18,714 nt of DNA from Acholeplasmataceae bacterium (GCA_016934175.1 JAFGTI010000081.1:1-18714), one strand, 5' to 3'. Positions 1-8,670 are shown, numbered from the stretch's first letter. Numbers and translations are program-made. Notes: a model not told the origin generated them from the letters alone.

Positions 1-1512
1 AAGATTTTTGGAGCTCATCTTGAAATATTGAATGATATTGCTGTTGCTGAAGAGGTTAGTAACCAAATTAGAGATATGAAATACTCTTATAGATATGCAA
101 TTAAGAATGTTTATGATATGTTTATTGAAATGCTATCTCAAGTTGATGATCCTTTAATCAAAGAACGTGTCGCAGACTTAAAAGATGTTCGAAATAGATT
201 GTTGCGTATTTCCGATGGAGTTGCTGAGTCTAATTTATCTTTATTAGATCAACCATCTATTGTTATTGCACAAGATTTATATCCTTCAGACACAGCAACA
301 CTAGACAGGAAAAATGTTCAAGCAATCATTACTGAAGTTGGTGGTATGACATCTCATACAGCAATCATTGCTAAAAGTTATGAAATCCCAGCGATTTTAG
401 GTGTTGATCATCTTTTAGAAGAAGTGAAACAAAATGAATGGATGATAGTTGACGCAATTAAAGGTATTATATATATTAATCCAGATAATGAAACCATTGA
501 ATCTTATAAGAACAAACAAAAAGAATTCTTGTTCAAGCAAGAAATTATTAAAAAGTATATTGATGTAAAACCAGTAACAAAAGATGGTACTAAAATAGAA
601 GTGTCCTTAAACATTGGTTCTGCTAGTAAAGAAGAGTTAGAAAATGAAGCGTTTGTTGATGGTGTTGGATTATTTAGATCAGAATTTCTATATATGGAAA
701 ACTCACAAATGCCAACTGAAGATCAGCAGTTTGAAGTTTATAAAAAAGCGCTTGTCAAATTTAATAAAAAGCCAGTGATATTAAGAACATTAGATATTGG
801 TGGAGATAAAGAGTTAAGCTATCTAGAATTACCTAAGGAAGACAATCCATTTTTAGGTAATAGAGCAATTAGACTTTGTTTCGATCATCTAGAAATGTTT
901 AAAACACAACTTAGAGCTGCACTTCGTGCTTCCGTATTTGGTAATTTATGGTTAATGTTTCCGATGGTAGGCAGTATGGATGATATTTTACGTCTAAAAG
1001 AAATAGTTGAAGAAGTTAAGTCAGATTTAGACAAGAAAAATATTGAATACAATCCTTCATTTAAATTTGGTGTAATGATTGAAATACCTTCGATTATCAT
1101 GATTGCAGATCATGTAGCTGAAGCTGTTGATTTTGCAAGTATTGGAACCAATGATCTATGCCAATATTTAACTGCAGTTGACCGAATGAATCCTATGGTT
1201 TCAAAATATTATCAAAGTTATGCTCCAAGTATGTTTAGAGTGATAAAAATGGCAATTGATGCATTTGATAAAGCAAATAAACCTTTATCAGTTTGTGGTG
1301 AATCGGGTGGAGATTTAATTGCAGCACCTATCTTAATTGGATTGGGTATGAGAAAATTAAGTATGAACAAATCATCTGTTGCAGGGATTAAACAAATGAT
1401 TACGACCCATACAATTGATCAATTAGAAGAAATTGCAAATAAAGCAATTTCATTAAAAACTGAAGCTGAAGTGGTTGACTATGTCAAATCACAGCTCATA
1501 ACGGAGGATTAA
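1..1512 (+). CDS. ptsI: Phosphoenolpyruvate-protein phosphotransferase (PTS enzyme I), 5'-truncated by the window edge
   Basis: Enzyme I takes phosphate from phosphoenolpyruvate and passes it to HPr, the first cytoplasmic step of PTS sugar uptake. The reading frame is open from base 1, so the first in-frame TTG/ATG codons are internal and the gene starts upstream. The visible part is 503 residues. The phospho-histidine motif GGMTSHTAI has its His at visible codon 119 (bases 355-357). The PEP-binding C-terminal barrel shows RTLDIGGDKE, NPFLGNRAIR, SIGTNDLCQY and the conserved Cys in SVCGESGGD at codon 432. The His-Cys spacing of 313 equals that of E. coli enzyme I (His189/Cys502), so about 70 N-terminal residues are missing. 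The stop lies 3 bases before ptsH and the ptsH ribosome-binding site lies inside the ptsI end. The ptsI-ptsH order is the reverse of the common ptsHI order. Confidence 0.97.
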   Translation, partial: KIFGAHLEILNDIAVAEEVSNQIRDMKYSYRYAIKNVYDMFIEMLSQVDDPLIKERVADLKDVRNRLLRISDGVAESNLSLLDQPSIVIAQDLYPSDTATLDRKNVQAIITEVGGMTSHTAIIAKSYEIPAILGVDHLLEEVKQNEWMIVDAIKGIIYINPDNETIESYKNKQKEFLFKQEIIKKYIDVKPVTKDGTKIEVSLNIGSASKEELENEAFVDGVGLFRSEFLYMENSQMPTEDQQFEVYKKALVKFNKKPVILRTLDIGGDKELSYLELPKEDNPFLGNRAIRLCFDHLEMFKTQLRAALRASVFGNLWLMFPMVGSMDDILRLKEIVEEVKSDLDKKNIEYNPSFKFGVMIEIPSIIMIADHVAEAVDFASIGTNDLCQYLTAVDRMNPMVSKYYQSYAPSMFRVIKMAIDAFDKANKPLSVCGESGGDLIAAPILIGLGMRKLSMNKSSVAGIKQMITTHTIDQLEEIANKAISLKTEAEVVDYVKSQLITED

Positions 1513-1515
1513 AAA

Positions 1516-1791
1516 ATGTATAAAAAAACAGTTCAAGTGAAAAATCAATCAGGGCTTCATGCAAGACCAGGTTCGGACTTTGTTGCACTAGCTACAAAAT
1601 TTAATTCAAATATTAAAATTAATAAAGTGGACCAACCTAATCGTGTTGCCAATGCAAAATCAATTATTTTTGTTTTATCTTTAGGGATCAAAAAAGATAC
1701 GATACTTGATATTTCGGCTGAAGGTAGCGACGAAGTAGCTGCAGTTGATCAATTAGTTGCTTTAATTGAAGGTGGATTTGGAGAATTATAA
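1516..1791 (+). CDS. ptsH: Phosphocarrier protein HPr
   Basis: HPr relays phosphate from enzyme I to the sugar-specific EIIA domains. The 91-residue product is close to the usual 85-90. The active-site motif SGLHARPGS puts the phosphorylatable His at residue 15. The regulatory serine corresponds to Ser49 in NAKSII, three residues later than Ser46 of Bacillus HPr because of a small insertion before it. In Bacillota, phosphorylation of this serine by HPr kinase makes HPr a co-repressor of CcpA. That matters here because a cre-like site lies 113 bases past the stop, in front of hutH. A good GGAGG site at 1503-1507 precedes the ATG. The gene is translationally linked to ptsI and followed by a hairpin terminator. 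Confidence 0.97.
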   Translation: MYKKTVQVKNQSGLHARPGSDFVALATKFNSNIKINKVDQPNRVANAKSIIFVLSLGIKKDTILDISAEGSDEVAAVDQLVALIEGGFGEL

Positions 1792-1815
1792 TTATTGAAT
1801 AATTATGTAAAAATT

Positions 1816-1853
1816 AAAGAGGATAAAGTGGTTTTCACTTCATCCTTTTTTTA
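1816..1853 (+). terminator. Rho-independent terminator of ptsI-ptsH
   Basis: Stem arms 1816-1830 and 1836-1850 pair over 15 positions, with one A-C mismatch and one G-T wobble, around a 5-base loop. The 3' arm runs into a T tract (1846-1852). It sits 25 bases after the ptsH stop and separates the PTS genes from the hut operon. Confidence 0.85.
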
Positions 1854-1886
1854 TTTATCTTGGGGGTTATCTTGAATGATTGTTTG

Positions 1887-1895
1887 TGGTAAAAT
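1887..1895 (+). promoter_or_regulatory. Putative extended -10 promoter of the hut operon
   Basis: TGGTAAAAT is an extended -10 element (TGN followed by TAAAAT, one mismatch to TATAAT). The -35 region at the right spacing (TTATCT, 1867-1872) is weak, as is common with extended -10 promoters. Transcription would start near 1902, about 60 bases before hutH and next to the cre-like site. This is inferred from sequence only. Confidence 0.5.
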
Positions 1896-1903
1896 GGTTC
1901 TGT

Positions 1904-1919
1904 AAGAAAGCGTTATCAT
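1904..1919 (+). promoter_or_regulatory. Candidate cre (CcpA operator) in front of hutH
   Basis: AAGAAAGCGTTATCAT matches the cre consensus WTGNNARCGNWWWCAW at 15 of 16 positions; the only miss is A for T at the second base. It begins about where transcription from the proposed extended -10 should start, so bound CcpA/HPr-Ser-P would block initiation or early elongation. Carbon catabolite repression of hut operons is established in Bacillus subtilis. No ccpA gene is in the window, so operator function here is inferred. Confidence 0.6.
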
Positions 1920-1962
1920 TTTGAATAAATATCATAAGAAATCGATACATTGAGGTGGAATC

Positions 1963-3489
1963 ATGATTGTTTTAGATGGCAAATCGTTAACCCTAGAATC
2001 TTTAAAAAGAATTGCAAGAGATCAAGAGGAGGTTTCGATTGCTGAGTCTAGTCAAGAACTAGTTCATAGAGCTAGTCTTTTTGTGGAAAGTGTTGTTGAA
2101 GATGGGAGACCTGTATATGGAATTAATACAGGATTTGGTCATTTAGCTGATGTAATCATTGAGAAAAAAGAAGTAAAAAATCTTCAAGTAAACTTACTTA
2201 AGAGCCATGCATGTGGTGTGGGAGACCCTTTACCAGTTGATACAGTTAGAGCGATGATGGCTTTAAGAATTAACGCACTAATTAAAGGATATAGTGGTAT
2301 TAGACTATCTACTATTGAAAAATTAATGGAACTACTCAATAAGAATTGTATTCCTGTTGTGTATGAAAAAGGTAGTTTGGGAGCGAGTGGGGATCTTGCT
2401 TTACTTTCTCATATGAGTTTACCAATCATTGGACTTGGTGAAGTTTTTTGCCAAGGTAAAATAATGGAAACAATGGAAGCATTTAAAATAAGAGGTATTG
2501 AACCCATTAAAGAACTTTATGCAAAAGAAGGACTCAGTTTGATTAATGGTACTCAAGCGATGAGTGCTATTGGGGGATTGGTGCTTTATGATAGCTTGAA
2601 ATTATTAAAGTTTGCTAACCTTTCTGTTGCCTTAACGATGGAAGCATTAAGAGGAGTTATTGATGCGTATGACCCTCGAGTACAAGAAGTAAGAGGGCAA
2701 ATAGGTCAAATAAATGTTGCTAAACAAATGGTTAGTAATTTAAATGGTAGTCAGTATATCACTAAACAAAATGAAGAACGAGTACAAGACGCTTATAGTC
2801 TAAGATGTGCACCACAAGTTCACGGTGCTGCTATGGATGCAATGCAACATGTAAAGAATATCGTAGAGCGAGAAATGAATGCTGTTACAGATAATCCACT
2901 TATTTTTGAAAACGAAAAAGAAGCGATAAGTGCTGGCAATTTTCATGGAGAACCGCTTGCCATTGCCTTTGATTATTTAGGAATTGCAATTGCTGAATTA
3001 GCTAATATTAGTGAGCGTCGATTAGAGCGTTTAGTTAATCCTGATTTATCAAATGGATTACCTCCATTTTTGGCAAAACATTCAGGATTAAATTCAGGAT
3101 TTATGATTGTTCAATATACTGCAGCATCTCTAGTTAGTGAAAATAAAGTTCTTGCTCACCCTGCATCTGTTGATTCGATTTCATCTTCAGCAAATCAAGA
3201 GGATCATGTATCGATGGGTTCTATCTCAGCAAGAAAAGCGAAGACAATTTTAGAGAATTCTAGACAAGTTATAGCAATGGAAATGTTTACAGCAGCTCAA
3301 GCATTAGACTTTAGAGAAAAAGCTCAACAAGGCGATAAAACAGCTATTGCTTATCAATATATTAGAAAACATATTCCATTTATTCATCATGATGTAGTGA
3401 TGTATCCATATTTACATCAAATGGAAAAAATATTAAAAGATGATGATTTCTATTATTCTGTATTTAAAGGAGAGGATTTCATTGAGTAG
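1963..3489 (+). CDS. hutH: Histidine ammonia-lyase
   Basis: Converts L-histidine to trans-urocanate and ammonia, the first step of histidine degradation. The 508 residues match the usual 500-515. The Ala-Ser-Gly triplet that cyclises to the MIO electrophile is at residues 141-143 in the context GSLGASGDLA, against 142-144 in the Pseudomonas enzyme. Other family hallmarks are YGINTGFG near residue 53, INGTQAM, DNPLIF, GNFHGEP and a C-terminal SSANQEDHVSM. The last two segments bear active-site residues in the aromatic ammonia-lyase family. The start is set by GAGGTGG at 1952-1958 just before the ATG. First gene of the hut operon; its 3' end overlaps hutU by 8 bases. Confidence 0.97.
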   Translation: MIVLDGKSLTLESLKRIARDQEEVSIAESSQELVHRASLFVESVVEDGRPVYGINTGFGHLADVIIEKKEVKNLQVNLLKSHACGVGDPLPVDTVRAMMALRINALIKGYSGIRLSTIEKLMELLNKNCIPVVYEKGSLGASGDLALLSHMSLPIIGLGEVFCQGKIMETMEAFKIRGIEPIKELYAKEGLSLINGTQAMSAIGGLVLYDSLKLLKFANLSVALTMEALRGVIDAYDPRVQEVRGQIGQINVAKQMVSNLNGSQYITKQNEERVQDAYSLRCAPQVHGAAMDAMQHVKNIVEREMNAVTDNPLIFENEKEAISAGNFHGEPLAIAFDYLGIAIAELANISERRLERLVNPDLSNGLPPFLAKHSGLNSGFMIVQYTAASLVSENKVLAHPASVDSISSSANQEDHVSMGSISARKAKTILENSRQVIAMEMFTAAQALDFREKAQQGDKTAIAYQYIRKHIPFIHHDVVMYPYLHQMEKILKDDDFYYSVFKGEDFIE

Positions 3490-5506
3490 TACCATTAATG
3501 TTAGTTTGGAAGGATTATTTAAAGAGCTTCCAGAACCATGTAAATTTGATTCTACGATCAGAAGAGCACCTAAAAGAGAATTAAAATTATCAGCATCAGA
3601 AATTGAACTTGCTATTAGAAATGCACTGAGATATATTCCTAAGAAGTGGCATCATATCCTTGCTCCAGAATTTGCTGAGGAACTTTTTTCTAGAGGTAGA
3701 ATTTATGGTTATAGATTCAGACCAGAAGGACAAATCAAAGGTAAGTCTATTGATGAATATCAAGGTTCAACCATTGAAGGTAAAGCTTTTCAAGTGATGA
3801 TAGATAATAATCTTGATTTTGATGTAGCACTTTATCCATATGAACTTGTCACATATGGGGAGACCGGTCAAGTTTTTCAGAACTGGATGCAGTATCATCT
3901 GACTAAAAAATATTTAGAAATCATGAATGATGAGCAAACTTTAGTGCTTTTATCAGGTCATCCTTTGGGATTATACCAATCAAGCAAGCAATCTCCTAGA
4001 GTTATTTTAACTAATGGTTTGATGGTTGGACAATATGATAATAAAGAAGGATTTGAACGAGCAGCAGCTTTAGGTGTCGCTAATTATGGACAGATGACTG
4101 CAGGTGGATGGATGTATATTGGTCCTCAAGGTATCGTTCATGGGACTTATTCTACTTTACTAAATGCCGGAAGAATGAAACTCAATATAAAATCTAATGA
4201 AAATTTAAAACATAGATTATTTGTCTCTTCTGGATTAGGTGGGATGAGTGGAGCTCAAGGTAAAGCAATTGAAATTGCAGGTGGCGTAGGTATTATTGCA
4301 GAAGTTGATCCTTCTAGAATTCAAACAAGATTTAATCAAGGTTGGGTCAGTGAAATTGCCAAAACACCTAAACAAGCATTTGATAGTGCGAATCTACTTA
4401 TGAAAAAAGGAGAAAGTGCCGCTATTGCTTTTGAAGGAAATATAGTTGATTTATTACGATATGCAGTTACGGAAAATATTCATATCGATTTACTCAGTGA
4501 TCAAACAAGTTGTCATGCTGTTTATGATGGTGGATATTGTCCTGTTGGTTTAAATTTCCAAGAAAGAACAAACTTATTGAAAAACAATAAAGAATATTTT
4601 ATAGAGCTTGTAAACAGAAGTTTGAAAACACATTATGAACAAATCAAAATTTTAATATCTAAAGGTACGTATTTTTTCGATTATGGAAATAGTTTCTTAA
4701 AAGCTATTTTTGATTCAGGTGTAAAAGAAATATGTAGAAATAAAGAAAATGATTTGGATGGATTTATTTTCCCTTCTTATGTTGAAGATATCATGGGACC
4801 CATTTTATTTGATTATGGGTATGGACCATTTCGATGGGTATGTCTATCAGGAGATGCCAAAGATTTAGATCTTACTGATCAAGCGGCTATGGAAGCCATC
4901 GATAAAAATAGAAGATTTCAAGATTTAGATAATTATTATTGGATTAAGAATGCAAAGAAAAATAAGCTTGTTGTGGGTACACAAGCAAGAATACTTTATC
5001 AAGATGCATATGGTAGACTTAAGATTGCCCTTAAATTCAATGAACTTGTAAGAAATAAGAAAGTTGGTCCTATCATGCTTGGTAGAGACCATCATGATAC
5101 CGGAGGTACAGATAGCCCATTTAGAGAGACCTCTAATATTAAGGATGGTTCAAATGTCATGGCAGAAATGGCAACACATGTTGCTTTAGGAAACGCATCT
5201 AGAGGAATGAGCTTAGTAGCCTTACATAATGGTGGAGGTGTTGGTGTAGGAAAAGCAATCAATGGTGGTTATGGCATGGTTTTAGATGGTTCAAATCGAG
5301 TCGATGAAATTTTAAAATCTGCGATGCTCTTTGACGTCATGGCTGGAGTCTCTAGAAGATCATGGGCTACAAATGTTCACGCAATAGAAGTTGCTGAAGC
5401 TTATAATTTAATGGATAATAACTCATTAATTACAATTCCTATAAGTGTTGATAGTAAACAATTAATTAAAAATGCAATTGAAAAAGCAAGGAAGGATATT
5501 AAATGA
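3482..5506 (+). CDS. hutU: Urocanate hydratase (urocanase), long form
   Basis: Adds water to urocanate to give 4-imidazolone-5-propionate, using tightly bound NAD+. I place the start at TTG 3482 (674 residues). GGAGAGG at 3469-3475 lies 6 bases upstream, and this gives an 8-base overlap with hutH; the longer frame from 3440 has no such site and an unlikely N-terminus. The Gly-rich NAD-binding segment GLGGMSGAQ is at residues 251-259, followed by SDQTSCHAVYDGGYCPVGL and, near the C-terminus, LHNGGGVGVGKAINGG. At 674 residues it is about 120 longer than the roughly 555-residue urocanases of Bacillus and Pseudomonas, and close in length to the animal enzyme and some anaerobe homologues. The ftcD start overlaps its stop (ATGA). 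Confidence 0.95.
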   Translation: MSSTINVSLEGLFKELPEPCKFDSTIRRAPKRELKLSASEIELAIRNALRYIPKKWHHILAPEFAEELFSRGRIYGYRFRPEGQIKGKSIDEYQGSTIEGKAFQVMIDNNLDFDVALYPYELVTYGETGQVFQNWMQYHLTKKYLEIMNDEQTLVLLSGHPLGLYQSSKQSPRVILTNGLMVGQYDNKEGFERAAALGVANYGQMTAGGWMYIGPQGIVHGTYSTLLNAGRMKLNIKSNENLKHRLFVSSGLGGMSGAQGKAIEIAGGVGIIAEVDPSRIQTRFNQGWVSEIAKTPKQAFDSANLLMKKGESAAIAFEGNIVDLLRYAVTENIHIDLLSDQTSCHAVYDGGYCPVGLNFQERTNLLKNNKEYFIELVNRSLKTHYEQIKILISKGTYFFDYGNSFLKAIFDSGVKEICRNKENDLDGFIFPSYVEDIMGPILFDYGYGPFRWVCLSGDAKDLDLTDQAAMEAIDKNRRFQDLDNYYWIKNAKKNKLVVGTQARILYQDAYGRLKIALKFNELVRNKKVGPIMLGRDHHDTGGTDSPFRETSNIKDGSNVMAEMATHVALGNASRGMSLVALHNGGGVGVGKAINGGYGMVLDGSNRVDEILKSAMLFDVMAGVSRRSWATNVHAIEVAEAYNLMDNNSLITIPISVDSKQLIKNAIEKARKDIK

Positions 5507-6468
5507 AAAATCCAATTGTTCAATGTGTTCCCAATATATCAGAAGGAAAAGATATTAAAAAGATTGAATATATCACAGAACCACTAAAACACCAGGTTGG
5601 TTTTAAGTTAATTAGTGTTGAACCTGATAAGGATTATCATAGATCTGTAATTACATTAATCGGAAATCCTGAGGATATGATAGAACCATTAATCAAGTTT
5701 TTTATGCGTGCTCAAGAAACAATAGATATGAGAAAACATCAAGGTGAACATTCTAGAATGGGAGCCGTTGATGTTTGTCCTTTCATACCCATTTTAGATA
5801 TTACCATCGAAGAATGTGTTAGTTATGCGAAATTACTTGCAGAAAAAGTAGCACAAGAATTAAACGTATCTGTATTTTTATATGCAAAGGCTGCTCAAAA
5901 TGAAGATCGAATTAATTTACCTGACATTAGAAAAGGTGAATTTGAAGCGATGAATGACAAAATGAAGGATCCTAAATGGATGCCAGATTTTGGACCTACT
6001 GAAATGCATCCTTCTTTTGGAGTTGTTGCTATAGGTGCTAGAATTCCACTAGTCGCATATAATATTGATTTATCGACTACAGATGAAAAAATTGCTCGCT
6101 CAATTGCACGTGCAATTAGACAGTCTAGTGGGGGATTTCAATATATTCAAGCTGGCCCAGTTTTTTTAGAGGAAAGAGGGCATGCACAGGTAACGATGAA
6201 CATACTTGATTTTAAAAAGAATCCAATCTATAGAATTTTTGAAACAGTGCAAATGGAAGCAAAAAGATATCAAGTTGACGTAACTGGATCAGAAGTTGTA
6301 GGATTGATTCCCAAAGAAGCACTATGCGATTCAGTTAAATATTATAGGTTAGCAAATAAAGAATCATTTAATAAAGATATGGAGATTAGTGAATTAATTG
6401 TTCAATCAAAGAAGTATTTAAAACTTAGAGATTTTGATGAACTTAAAATTATAGAAGCAAATCTTTAA
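5503..6468 (+). CDS. ftcD: Glutamate formimidoyltransferase
   Basis: Transfers the formimino group of N-formimino-L-glutamate to tetrahydrofolate, giving glutamate and 5-formimino-THF. The 321 residues correspond to the transferase half only of the bifunctional animal FTCD. The N-terminal signature VQCVPNISEG and the motif KHQGEHSRMGAVDVCPF are clear. The predicted catalytic base is His83, equivalent to His82 of the mammalian enzyme. The start overlaps the hutU stop by 4 bases and is preceded by AAGGAAGG at 5488-5495. The matching cyclodeaminase is a separate gene two positions downstream. Presence of this gene, and absence of formiminoglutamase (hutG) or iminohydrolase (hutF) in the operon, indicates the folate-linked route that conserves the one-carbon unit. 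Confidence 0.95.
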   Translation: MKNPIVQCVPNISEGKDIKKIEYITEPLKHQVGFKLISVEPDKDYHRSVITLIGNPEDMIEPLIKFFMRAQETIDMRKHQGEHSRMGAVDVCPFIPILDITIEECVSYAKLLAEKVAQELNVSVFLYAKAAQNEDRINLPDIRKGEFEAMNDKMKDPKWMPDFGPTEMHPSFGVVAIGARIPLVAYNIDLSTTDEKIARSIARAIRQSSGGFQYIQAGPVFLEERGHAQVTMNILDFKKNPIYRIFETVQMEAKRYQVDVTGSEVVGLIPKEALCDSVKYYRLANKESFNKDMEISELIVQSKKYLKLRDFDELKIIEANL

Positions 6469-6478
6469 AGGAGGACTT

Positions 6479-7741
6479 ATGATAGCTGATTTAATTGTTT
6501 ATAACATAGGTAAATTATATACACCATATCTTACACCACCTTTACATGGTGAGGATATGTCAAAAATTGAGGTTATTGATGATGCTTTTGTAGCAGTTAG
6601 AGATGGACTTATTTTAGATTTGGGAAATCACAAATATAAGAAATACATTTCAAAAGAAACAACTTTAATCGATGCGAGACAAATGATCGTTTGCCCTGGA
6701 TTTATAGACTCACATACACATTTAGTGCATGCAGGATCTAGAGAAGATGAGTATGCTAGATTAAGATCCGGAATACCTTATTTAGAAATACTTAAAGCAG
6801 GTGGAGGTATTTTAGATACTGTAGATAAGACAAGAAAAGCCTCTTTCGAGCATTTATATAAAATGGCATATCAAGCACTTGATGAAATGATGTTATACGG
6901 AGTGACGACAGTAGAAGCTAAGAGTGGATATGGACTTAATATTGAAACCGAAGTCAAGCAGCTTGAAGTTGTAAAAAAGTTGTATCAACATCATCCCATT
7001 CATTTGGTGTCGACTTACATGGGTGCACATGCTGTCCCTTCTGAGTTTAAAGATAGAAAAGAAGCTTATATAGAAGAATTAATGGGTGATATGGATACGA
7101 TTAAAGCTCTAGATTTAGCTCAAGCTGTTGATGTTTTTTGTGAAACAGGTGTTTTTTCGGTTTCAGAAACAAAACGTATTTTAGAAAAAGCTAAGGCATT
7201 AGGTTTTCAAGTCAAAATACACGCAGACGAGATAGATGCCTTAGGCGGAGCAGGACTAGGTGTTGAATTAGGTGCAACCAGCGTCGATCATTTAATGGCG
7301 ATTTCAGATGAAGATATTAAAAAATTAAGTCAGAGTCACACGGTTGCTAATCTCTTACCCGGAACGTCATTTTTCTTAAATAAAGAATATGCTCCCGCTA
7401 GAAAAATGATTGATCAAAATGTGGCGGTTTCAATAGCTGGAGACTTTAATCCTGGCAGTTGTCCAACCGAAAATTTTCAATTGATTATGCAACTCGCATC
7501 TAACAAACTTAAAATGACATCAGAAGAAATACTGACAGCAGCTACTATAAATCCTGCATATCACTTACAAATTGATCACTTAACAGGATCCTTGGCTATA
7601 GGTAAGCAAGCAAATCTTCTTGTAATCGATGCACCCAATCTAAATTATGTGCTTTATCATTTTGGGATCAATCATGTTAAACATGTTTTAATAGATGGAA
7701 AAATTGTCGTTAGAAATCGACAGATTGTGAGGGAATTATGA
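6479..7741 (+). CDS. hutI: Imidazolonepropionase
   Basis: Hydrolyses 4-imidazolone-5-propionate to N-formimino-L-glutamate. It is a cytoplasmic metal-dependent amidohydrolase of 420 residues, normal for HutI. The metal-site residues are His79 and His81 (DSHTHLVHAG), His248 (HADEID), His271 (VDHLM) and Asp322 (AGDFNPGS). The substrate-pocket segments REDEYARLRSG and KSGYGL are also typical of the family. AAAGGAGG at 6467-6474 fixes the ATG. It sits between ftcD and the cyclodeaminase gene, and its last bases overlap the next start (ATGA), suggesting translational coupling. Confidence 0.97.
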   Translation: MIADLIVYNIGKLYTPYLTPPLHGEDMSKIEVIDDAFVAVRDGLILDLGNHKYKKYISKETTLIDARQMIVCPGFIDSHTHLVHAGSREDEYARLRSGIPYLEILKAGGGILDTVDKTRKASFEHLYKMAYQALDEMMLYGVTTVEAKSGYGLNIETEVKQLEVVKKLYQHHPIHLVSTYMGAHAVPSEFKDRKEAYIEELMGDMDTIKALDLAQAVDVFCETGVFSVSETKRILEKAKALGFQVKIHADEIDALGGAGLGVELGATSVDHLMAISDEDIKKLSQSHTVANLLPGTSFFLNKEYAPARKMIDQNVAVSIAGDFNPGSCPTENFQLIMQLASNKLKMTSEEILTAATINPAYHLQIDHLTGSLAIGKQANLLVIDAPNLNYVLYHFGINHVKHVLIDGKIVVRNRQIVREL

Positions 7742-8385
7742 AACTAATTGATATGAATCTAAAATCATTTATAGATGAAATAGATTCAAAATCACCTGCA
7801 CCAGGTGGAGGTTCTGTGGCTGCATTAACATCTGTTATGGGTGTATCGCTAGCTAGAATGGTTGGACATCTAACCATTGGAAAGAAGAAATATTTGGCTT
7901 TGTCTCCTGAAATTCAGATGGAATTTTTGGATGTGCAAAATGAATTGATGACAATTAAGGATGAATTAGTTAAGTTAGTCGATCGAGATACAGATGCTTT
8001 CAACATGATTGTGAAAGCATATCAAATGCCAAAAGAAACCGAAGAACAAATTAAATTACGTAATGAAAAAATTCAGTTAGGATTAAATGAAGCTATTTTA
8101 GTTCCAATTAAAGTAGCAAGTTTATCAATTAGTGCCCTACATCAATTATCATTTCTCGTTAAATATGGAAATAAACAAACATTATCTGATTTGGGTGTAG
8201 CTATCATTTCGCTCGCTACAGGTGCAGAAGGTGCATGCATGAATGTTTTGATTAATCTTCCTAGTTTAGAAGACAAGATAGCGGCAAAACAACACAAAGA
8301 ACATGCGATTAATATGGTGGTTAAAGCAGATGAATTAAAAAATAAAATTGTTAAAGGTGTCTATCTCATCATTAATAAAGAATAA
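7738..8385 (+). CDS. fchA: Formimidoyl-THF cyclodeaminase / methenyl-THF cyclohydrolase family protein
   Basis: The 215-residue product belongs to the cyclodeaminase/FchA family. The N-terminal signature SKSPAPGGGSVAALTSVMG (from residue 19) is the folate-binding hallmark, and the rest is mainly helical, as in the C-terminal half of animal FTCD. Beside ftcD its likely job is to convert 5-formimino-THF to 5,10-methenyl-THF with release of ammonia. In purine-fermenting clostridia, family members act on formimino-THF made from formiminoglycine. A methenyl-THF cyclohydrolase role cannot be excluded from sequence. The gene overlaps hutI by 4 bases and is the last gene of the hut operon, followed by a weak terminator. 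Confidence 0.88.
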   Translation: MKLIDMNLKSFIDEIDSKSPAPGGGSVAALTSVMGVSLARMVGHLTIGKKKYLALSPEIQMEFLDVQNELMTIKDELVKLVDRDTDAFNMIVKAYQMPKETEEQIKLRNEKIQLGLNEAILVPIKVASLSISALHQLSFLVKYGNKQTLSDLGVAIISLATGAEGACMNVLINLPSLEDKIAAKQHKEHAINMVVKADELKNKIVKGVYLIINKE

Positions 8386-8386
8386 G

Positions 8387-8409
8387 AAGAAATTATGTGA
8401 TTTCTTTTT
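8387..8409 (+). terminator. Weak Rho-independent terminator after the hut operon
   Basis: A 7-bp stem (8387-8393 with 8400-8406) and a 6-base loop lead into a T tract ending at 8409. Only one pair is G-C, so termination may be partial and some hut transcripts could read through into the riboswitch region. Confidence 0.5.
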
Positions 8410-8420
8410 CGGTATTACTA

Positions 8421-8449
8421 TTGATTATCTAGTGTTCATGCATTATAAT
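8421..8449 (+). promoter_or_regulatory. Strong sigma-A type promoter for the cobalamin-riboswitch operon
   Basis: The -35 box TTGATT (8421-8426) and a perfect -10 TATAAT (8444-8449) are separated by 17 bases. The transcript would start near 8456, just before the riboswitch aptamer. Confidence 0.8.
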
Positions 8450-8470
8450 AAAAGTAACTTAATTGATTAA

Positions 8471-8615
8471 GTCGGTGTTGAATTCAACATAACAGGGAAT
8501 CGAGTTAAATTCTTGAACTGTCCCAGCAACCGTGAAACGGACGAAATGCAATAACCACTGCTTACAAGCGGGAAGGTGCAAAGTAGGATGATGTTTAGTC
8601 GGGAGACCTACCGAA
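8471..8615 (+). ncRNA. Cobalamin riboswitch (B12 element) aptamer
   Basis: The order of conserved blocks matches the cobalamin riboswitch: ACAGGGAATC (8492-8501), GAACTGTCCCAGCAACCGTGA (8515-8535), CCACTG (8555-8560), AAGCGGGAAGG (8566-8576) and the B12 box AGTCGGGAGACCTACC (8597-8612). The outer stem closes by pairing TCGGT (8472-8476) with ACCGA (8610-8614). In Bacillota this element usually turns off corrinoid synthesis or transport genes when cobalamin is abundant. It lies between a strong promoter and a terminator hairpin directly before the next gene, so transcriptional attenuation is the likely mode. With its promoter and terminators it accounts for most of the 332-base gap between fchA and the lipoprotein gene. 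Confidence 0.93.
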
Positions 8616-8670
8616 CAATCAACTATAGTTCTCTTCTGGGGTTGAGAAGGACAATTCTTTTTTGTCTATT

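Noticed and set aside
885..1100. Minus-strand open frame inside ptsI
   Set aside because: It is antisense to a well-conserved ptsI region, with no ribosome-binding site or recognisable protein.
1921..1949. Second possible hut promoter (TTGAAT with GATACA)
   Set aside because: The -10 match is poor and the start point would fall on the hutH ribosome-binding site.
3440..3481. Longer urocanase N-terminus starting at 3440
   Set aside because: It would overlap hutH by 50 bases with no ribosome-binding site. The TTG at 3482 has a well-placed GGAGAGG and gives a normal N-terminus.
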